Assembly: GCA_947039985.1 (NCBI GenBank)
Contig: CAMRAP010000040.1
Span: 1-10,621, forward strand
Direction of reading: 5' to 3'
Origin: an uncultured Odoribacter sp.
GTDB taxonomy: Bacteria; Bacteroidota; Bacteroidia; Bacteroidales; Marinifilaceae
DNA: 10,621 nucleotides
Both the position numbers and the translations under genes were made by a program. Positions 6,735 through 10,621 of this stretch are shown here, piece by piece. Below the pieces are notes generated by a model. The model made no database searches. It worked only from the letters and a program-made list of their open reading frames with translations, and was not told the DNA's origin. The first letter of the stretch is position 1. Each line of letters begins with the position of its first letter.

Positions 6735-6742
6735 CAAAGATA
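6735..6742 (-). promoter_or_regulatory. Candidate -7 box for the Dabb gene (and perhaps yhhQ)
   Basis: Minus-strand TATCTTTG, an exact TAnnTTTG match, 16 bases before the Dabb start. At a 20-base spacing the -33 position reads TTCG, three of four bases matching TTTG. Transcription would begin about 10 bases before the start codon, giving a very short leader. Confidence 0.4.
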
Positions 6743-6803
6743 CATGATAATTTTGAATTTGGCGAAATATGGATGAAATTTGACTTCGATCTTTGGGGAT
6801 TTG

Positions 6804-8882
6804 TCACACCAAATACATTCTGTCGCTTGCATCGACTTCCTTGGCTTGTGCGGGATATAGCAACGTAAAACTATTTTCTTGGAAATATTTATTTAGATAA
6901 TCGGGAATATCTTCCATTTTTGGATTAAAGGAAATTCCGTATGGGCGGCTCATTACAATCCACAGATTATCATCATTCTGCACGTCTCGAAAGACGATTA
7001 GAAAGTTTTTCCAATTATCAAACTTTATAAACTCTGCATTTGCATTCTGTTCTGATAAAATAATTTGTAAGTGTTTCAATACCTTAGACGAACCATAAAA
7101 AACAAGCTTGCTGCCTGTGTTTTGAATGATATTACAGATTCGTTTAACCCAATACGTAAAACCCGCCTCTTTTTCAGCATGGTTTGGTATAACAATTAAG
7201 TGGCGTTTTATAGTAGAAAAAGGTTGAGTGGATTTGTAAATTAAAGTTGTGATACAGCTATGGGCAAGTACTCCTTCGGTTACTCTTCCTAGAAAAGTGG
7301 TTGAAATCCCTTTTTCTTTATGGATGCCTAGTATTAGGTCTGTGATTTTATTTTCTAGAATACTACTGATTATTGCATTGGGGACATTTATGTCGTAGCG
7401 AAGGAGTTCTTGAATCTTTGTGTCTGTTGCTGCTGCCATAGTAGTAGCATAACTTAATAATTGCTGTGCTTCTTTTTGTCGTTGAGTGTCTTCAAAGTAT
7501 TGATTGTCAAGTACATTTAAGGTGTATAACTGATCGGTGTTGTCTTTAGATTTTGTGGCAAGACTGAGGTGAACTAATTCTTTTGCAATATTTTCATCAT
7601 GAATAGGGATCAGTATACGCTCTTGTGGTGTGCTATCTTCACTTTCTTCTCCATCAGCTTCGCTAGAGGCTAGATTGTGTGCTCCTTTTTGGGTTGCAAA
7701 AGAGCCAATGGTGCAAGTTGCTACAATCATTAGTATCGTACCATTCAACACACTTTCGTTTAGCAATCGGATGGGGAGTCCCTCGGCACTTGTTCCTATA
7801 ATAACATTGTAACCAATCATCACTGCCACTAAAGTAGTGGCTGCTTGTGCATTGCTTAGGCCAAAGATTACGAGACGTTGATCTGCGGACATTCGAAACG
7901 TTTTTTGAGTTATCCAAGCTGCTAAGTATTTGGCAATAGATGCCACAATAATCATAACAATTCCTATTTTAATGGTGTCAAAATTTACAAAAAACACCCG
8001 ATAATCGATGAGCATACCCACTCCAATCAGAAAAAAAGGAATAAATATAGAGTTACCGATAAAATTTATTCTGTGCATTAAAGGAGAGGAGTGAGGAATG
8101 AGTCGATTGAGGGCAAGTCCCGTCAGAAACGAACCAATAATGGATTCTAATCCTGCCAGTTCTGCTAAATAGGCTCCTAAAAAGACCATAACCAAGACAA
8201 AAATGTATTGTGAAATACTATCCTGTACATGTTTAAAAAACCAGCGAGCAATGATAGGAAATACGATACTGACGAAAAGAAAAAATAGGGTGACGGATAT
8301 ACTCAAATATGCCCAAAACTGTCCACCAATTTCTCCAGTTGCTAGGCCTACTATGATTGTTAAAACAAGTAGAGCTAAAATATCAGTAATCATTGTACCC
8401 CCCACTGTAATCGTAACGGCTTTATCTTTGGCAACTCCTAATTTACTAACAATTGGATAGGATATTAAGGTGTGTGAAGCAAACATACTGGCCAATAGTA
8501 TGGAGGTAGCTATTGAAAAATGTAGTATATAATATCCAGCAATAAATCCCAGGCACATGGGGATAAGAAAGGTGTATGCACCGAATACTAAACTTCGCCC
8601 ACTATTCTTTTTAAAATCGTCCATATCAATTTCTAAGCCAGCTAGAAACATAATATATAGTAATCCTGCAGTTCCTGATAGAATAATACTACTGTCTCGT
8701 AGTATTAGATTGAGCCCATTAGGACCTATCGCTGCTCCTGCAATAATTAATCCCAATAAATGGGGGACTTTTAATTTGTTTAGTAGGAGGGGAGCAAGTA
8801 AAATGATGCTCAGTATGATCAAAAATTTTAATACAGGATCAGTAAATGGTAATTGATGTGAAATAGTTAGCAGTGATAGCAT
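6804..8882 (-). CDS. CPA2-family cation:proton antiporter with C-terminal USP-like domains
   Basis: A 692-residue inner-membrane protein. Residues about 15-395 form the Na+/H+ exchanger domain with roughly a dozen hydrophobic segments; family signatures are LLNKLKVPHLLGLIIAGAAIGP (33-54), FLAGLEIDMDDF (79-90), Asp167 in GGTMITDILALLVL at the expected ion-binding position, GSFLTGLALNR (250-260) and Lys318 in SIAKYLAAW. An acidic linker (407-420, EADGEESED) leads to a soluble cytoplasmic tail of about 270 residues. The first half of the tail (421-550; ERILIPIHDENIAKELVHLSL, ITDLILGIHKEKG, TTFLGRVTEGVLAHSCITTLIY) looks like a universal-stress-protein domain; the second (551-692) may be a divergent repeat. 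There is no KTN/TrkA-N Rossmann motif as in KefB/KefC. The transported ion (Na+ or K+) is not determinable. An in-frame TAA just upstream leaves ATG 8882 as the only ATG start. The dus gene lies 153 bases upstream on the same strand. Confidence 0.88.
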   Translation of the reverse strand: MLSLLTISHQLPFTDPVLKFLIILSIILLAPLLLNKLKVPHLLGLIIAGAAIGPNGLNLILRDSSIILSGTAGLLYIMFLAGLEIDMDDFKKNSGRSLVFGAYTFLIPMCLGFIAGYYILHFSIATSILLASMFASHTLISYPIVSKLGVAKDKAVTITVGGTMITDILALLVLTIIVGLATGEIGGQFWAYLSISVTLFFLFVSIVFPIIARWFFKHVQDSISQYIFVLVMVFLGAYLAELAGLESIIGSFLTGLALNRLIPHSSPLMHRINFIGNSIFIPFFLIGVGMLIDYRVFFVNFDTIKIGIVMIIVASIAKYLAAWITQKTFRMSADQRLVIFGLSNAQAATTLVAVMIGYNVIIGTSAEGLPIRLLNESVLNGTILMIVATCTIGSFATQKGAHNLASSEADGEESEDSTPQERILIPIHDENIAKELVHLSLATKSKDNTDQLYTLNVLDNQYFEDTQRQKEAQQLLSYATTMAAATDTKIQELLRYDINVPNAIISSILENKITDLILGIHKEKGISTTFLGRVTEGVLAHSCITTLIYKSTQPFSTIKRHLIVIPNHAEKEAGFTYWVKRICNIIQNTGSKLVFYGSSKVLKHLQIILSEQNANAEFIKFDNWKNFLIVFRDVQNDDNLWIVMSRPYGISFNPKMEDIPDYLNKYFQENSFTLLYPAQAKEVDASDRMYLV

Positions 8883-8912
8883 GCGTATAATTTTAGTTAT
8901 AGCATACGTATG
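8876..8912. repeat. Near-direct repeats over the antiporter start, with a palindrome
   Basis: ATAGCATGCGTAT (8876-8888) and ATAGCATACGTAT (8899-8911) differ at one base in 13 and are 23 bases apart, about two helical turns. The distal copy holds the perfect 10-base palindrome CATACGTATG (8903-8912). The proximal copy spans the antiporter start codon on the opposite strand. The layout is compatible with an operator pair, but no regulator is identified. Confidence 0.5.
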
Positions 8913-9035
8913 TTAGACCTTAATGGTTTGCTTTTATCTTTTTTCCAAGTTCGGGGATGTACACTTTTTTTGAAAATTTAGTAATGAAGACATCTTTGAA
9001 GTTTCAAGGTATGATGTTGAACTTTTATAAACGAC

Positions 9036-9980
9036 TTACTTTCCCAAAGTTAATGCTGCTTGTATGGCAATATTATATTTGTTTAGGGTGGTGCTTTTGT
9101 GGATGGCTTTCCAAGCTTTACGGTCGATTTGTGGAGCTAGGTATTCCCAAAATGCTTTCATTTTAACGACTAGTTGTTTTTCACCTCCTTGTAGTTGTGA
9201 TTCGTAGTGAGCAAATACGCCATTGTGAAGCAATTGAAGCTTTTCTTTCAGTTGGTCGGAAGTTAAGATCTGTCCCTCTTTATACTCACATGCTAGTGCT
9301 GGATTGGTGAGTAGACCACGTCCAATCATTATTCCTGATAATTTTGGAAAGCGTTCTGTTATGCGTTGGATATCCTCAACAGTATGTAGGTCGCCATTGT
9401 AAATGATAGGTAAGTTGCAGGCATTGTAAAATGCTGAAAATGCCTTTAAATCAACATCACCTTTATATTGTTGAACTCCCAAGCGTGGATGTAGGGTGAT
9501 TTCTGATAGAGAAGTGTCGTTAAGTAAGGGTGCTAATGCTAAACATTCACTAGCTTCTGAAAATCCCAAACGCATTTTTGCAGAGAAGCGAATTTGTGGA
9601 AATTTCTCAATTACACGAAGCAACTCTTTAACCTCCTCTGGGTAAGGTAGTATTCCCGATCCGTTATGTCGCTTGGTTAGCATCGGAAAAGGGCATCCTA
9701 AATTTATATTCGCTGCTGTATATCCTTTCTCTATAAATAGGTGAATCATCCGTTCTGCCAATTCTGCATTCGGGGCAATTAATTGGGGGATAAGTTGAGG
9801 TACGTTATTGTTTACAGGATCAATATCCCGCACATCTTTATAGCGGAAATCTCCCCGATCAATACGGACAAATGGTGTATGATAGGTGTCTACTCCTCCG
9901 AATATGGCTGCATGTGCATTACGGTAAGAAGCTTCAGTATATCCTTGTAAAGGTGCGAAATGTATAGGAAGTGTGCTCAT
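9036..9980 (-). CDS. dus: tRNA-dihydrouridine synthase
   Basis: A 314-residue FMN enzyme that reduces uridines in the tRNA D-loop to dihydrouridine using NAD(P)H. The TIM-barrel begins at IHFAPLQGYTEASYRN (6-21). Catalytic Cys96 sits in NINLGCPFPM, followed by KRHNGSGIL (103-111). FMN-site residues are Lys135 in AKMRLG, His164 in TLHPR, IIYNGD (192-197) and the phosphate-binding IMIGRGLL (about 218-225). The C-terminal helical tRNA-binding region follows (KMKAFWEYLAP). Length and motifs are complete. The N-terminal APLQGYTEASYR variant of the usual APM..VTD.P.R motif means I do not assign it to DusA, B or C. An exact TAATTTTG -7 box is 25 bases upstream. The antiporter gene follows on the same strand after 153 bases. 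Confidence 0.93.
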   Translation of the reverse strand: MSTLPIHFAPLQGYTEASYRNAHAAIFGGVDTYHTPFVRIDRGDFRYKDVRDIDPVNNNVPQLIPQLIAPNAELAERMIHLFIEKGYTAANINLGCPFPMLTKRHNGSGILPYPEEVKELLRVIEKFPQIRFSAKMRLGFSEASECLALAPLLNDTSLSEITLHPRLGVQQYKGDVDLKAFSAFYNACNLPIIYNGDLHTVEDIQRITERFPKLSGIMIGRGLLTNPALACEYKEGQILTSDQLKEKLQLLHNGVFAHYESQLQGGEKQLVVKMKAFWEYLAPQIDRKAWKAIHKSTTLNKYNIAIQAALTLGK

Positions 9981-10247
9981 GTGTTCTATGTTTACTTATT
10001 GGTGGCAAAATTATATAAATTTCTGATTACCTAATCATCGCGAACTGTTTTAAATTAAATATCTTTCAAGCCAGCTAATTTTTATGGGTATAAAAATCAG
10101 TATAATCATTGAAAGTAAAATAATTGTTTCCATTTTTTTTGCTAAATTGCAGATCAGTATTTCAAAGTATATAAGAGATTGAAAGAAATGGAGATAATGC
10201 TGGAATGATTTTTAGCCTTAGAAAAGGAAGCTGTAAAGCGAGAGAGG
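9981..10247. other. Intergenic region between dus and the IS3 element
   Basis: AT-rich DNA with no credible gene. It holds the dus -7 box (10006-10013), a small AT hairpin ATTTTTAT-GGGT-ATAAAAAT (10078-10097), and a T8 run at about 10133-10140. The last 50 bases, up to the proposed IS end, are less AT-rich; one frame there reads FLALEKEAVKRER then stop (10209-10250) and is too short to call. Confidence 0.5.
10006..10013 (-). promoter_or_regulatory. Candidate -7 box for dus
   Basis: Minus-strand TAATTTTG, an exact TAnnTTTG match, 25 bases before the dus start codon. No good TTTG element is seen at the -33 position. Confidence 0.35.
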
Positions 10248-10322
10248 TGAATCCGCACGAATGGAATTCCTAATTTTACCCGCATAAGGAGTTCAGCAAC
10301 TCTAATAACGTATCTTTACACA

Positions 10323-10616
10323 ATGGGAACAAAACACTATGACAAAGCGTTCAAAGAGAATGCCGTCAAATTAAGCTATTCACGCAGTAGCCTGAGTCTT
10401 TTATCGAAAGAATTAGGAGTATCTATCAGTCAACTATCAAAGTGGCGCAAGGATTATGAATCATATGGAAAATCCAGCTTTCCTGGTCGAGGCGTGGAAC
10501 GCCTTACAGATGAAGAGAGAAAGATAAAAGATTTAGAGAAAGAGTTACGTAATAGTAAGTTAGAACTAGAAATATTAAAAAAAGCGATTGCTGTTTTCTC
10601 CAAAATAGACATTTAA
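10323..10616 (+). CDS. IS3-family transposase OrfA
   Basis: A 97-residue DNA-binding subunit of an IS3-type transposase. Residues about 4-45 are the HTH_Tnp_1 helix-turn-helix (YDKAFKENAVKLSY...SLSLLSKELGVSISQLSKWRKDY), which recognises the IS ends. Residues about 61-92 (TDEERKIKDLEKELRNSK then LELEILKKAIAVF) form the leucine-zipper coiled coil typical of OrfA and end in the family's LKKA-I-FSK motif. The catalytic DDE subunit (OrfB) should follow in the -1 frame; that frame is open from the A-run at 10577 to the window end, fitting production of an OrfAB fusion by -1 frameshifting. Length is normal for an intact OrfA. The frame is open back to a TGA at 10248-10250 but the first ATG is 10323. 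Confidence 0.92.
   Translation: MGTKHYDKAFKENAVKLSYSRSSLSLLSKELGVSISQLSKWRKDYESYGKSSFPGRGVERLTDEERKIKDLEKELRNSKLELEILKKAIAVFSKIDI
10577..10584 (+). other. Putative -1 ribosomal frameshift site
   Basis: A AAA AAA G in the orfA frame (TTA AAA AAA GCG, the LKKA codons). Heptamers of this kind let the ribosome slip back one base to make the OrfAB transposase of IS3-family elements, although A AAA AAG is the more common form. The -1 frame stays open from here to the window edge. Any downstream stimulatory structure would be outside the window. Confidence 0.5.
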
Positions 10617-10621
10617 AATAT

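Larger units (their letters stand above)
10248..10621 (+). mobile_element. IS3-family insertion sequence, left part (cut by the window)
   Basis: The element is recognised from its OrfA transposase. The left end is proposed at TGAATCCGCACGAATGG (10248), because IS3-family ends start with TG and many read TGAACCGCCCCGG..., and because the 75-base distance to orfA is normal for the family. A hairpin GAGTT-CAGC-AACTC (10289-10302) lies between the end and orfA. orfB, the right inverted repeat and the target-site duplication lie beyond the window, so the left boundary is tentative. Confidence 0.55.

Noticed and set aside
7630..8856. Several short frames on both strands inside the antiporter gene
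   Set aside because: They are shadows of the long membrane-protein frame and show no independent features.
8957..9166. Plus-strand 69-codon reading frame near the end of dus
   Set aside because: Most of it lies antisense to the well-supported dus C-terminus; composition is Trp/Cys/Leu-rich without family resemblance, and there is no supporting promoter.
10205..10273. 22-codon plus-strand frame MIFSLRKGSCK...
   Set aside because: It crosses the proposed IS end, is very short, and resembles nothing recognisable.
1..10621. CRISPR array, tRNA/rRNA genes, prophage or defence island
   Set aside because: No regularly spaced repeats, cloverleaf-like sequence, integrase other than the IS transposase, or nuclease/toxin-like genes were seen.

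Overview
The window looks like chromosomal DNA of a Bacteroidota bacterium. Supporting signs are the AT-rich sequence, two lipoproteins whose signal peptides end in Cys-Ser followed by acidic residues, domain families typical of that phylum (calycin-like and PCMD domains, a Bacteroidota-type PbpC tail), start codons preceded by A-rich tracts rather than Shine-Dalgarno sites, and exact matches to the phylum's -7 promoter box (TAnnTTTG) upstream of several genes. The genus cannot be fixed from the sequence alone.

Layout from left to right: the 3' end of a penicillin-binding protein 1C gene (+, cut by the window edge); a convergent DUF4272 gene (-); a divergent A/G-specific adenine glycosylase gene, mutY (+); a bidirectional terminator; a large three-part surface lipoprotein (-); a 332-bp divergent promoter region; a small calycin-like lipoprotein (+) ending in a strong hairpin terminator; then a run of four minus-strand genes, which in transcription order are a tRNA-dihydrouridine synthase (dus), a CPA2-type cation:proton antiporter with a cytoplasmic USP-like tail, a Dabb-domain protein, and a queuosine-precursor transporter (yhhQ/VUT family). 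The right edge carries the start of an IS3-family insertion sequence (orfA complete, orfB outside the window).

Most genes are housekeeping or envelope functions: peptidoglycan synthesis, repair of oxidised DNA, tRNA modification, ion homeostasis and surface lipoproteins. The best regulatory find is a compact preQ1 class I riboswitch-like pseudoknot directly before the yhhQ start codon; its arrangement fits ligand control of a queuosine-precursor importer. The second point of interest is the lipoprotein pair: two divergent genes whose products share a calycin-like domain and a surface-export signal. The smaller gene is bracketed by two hairpins with the same CCTTCATT/AATGAAGG core, one at its predicted transcription start and one at its terminator. 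I saw no CRISPR array, tRNA, rRNA, phage module or obvious new defence system.
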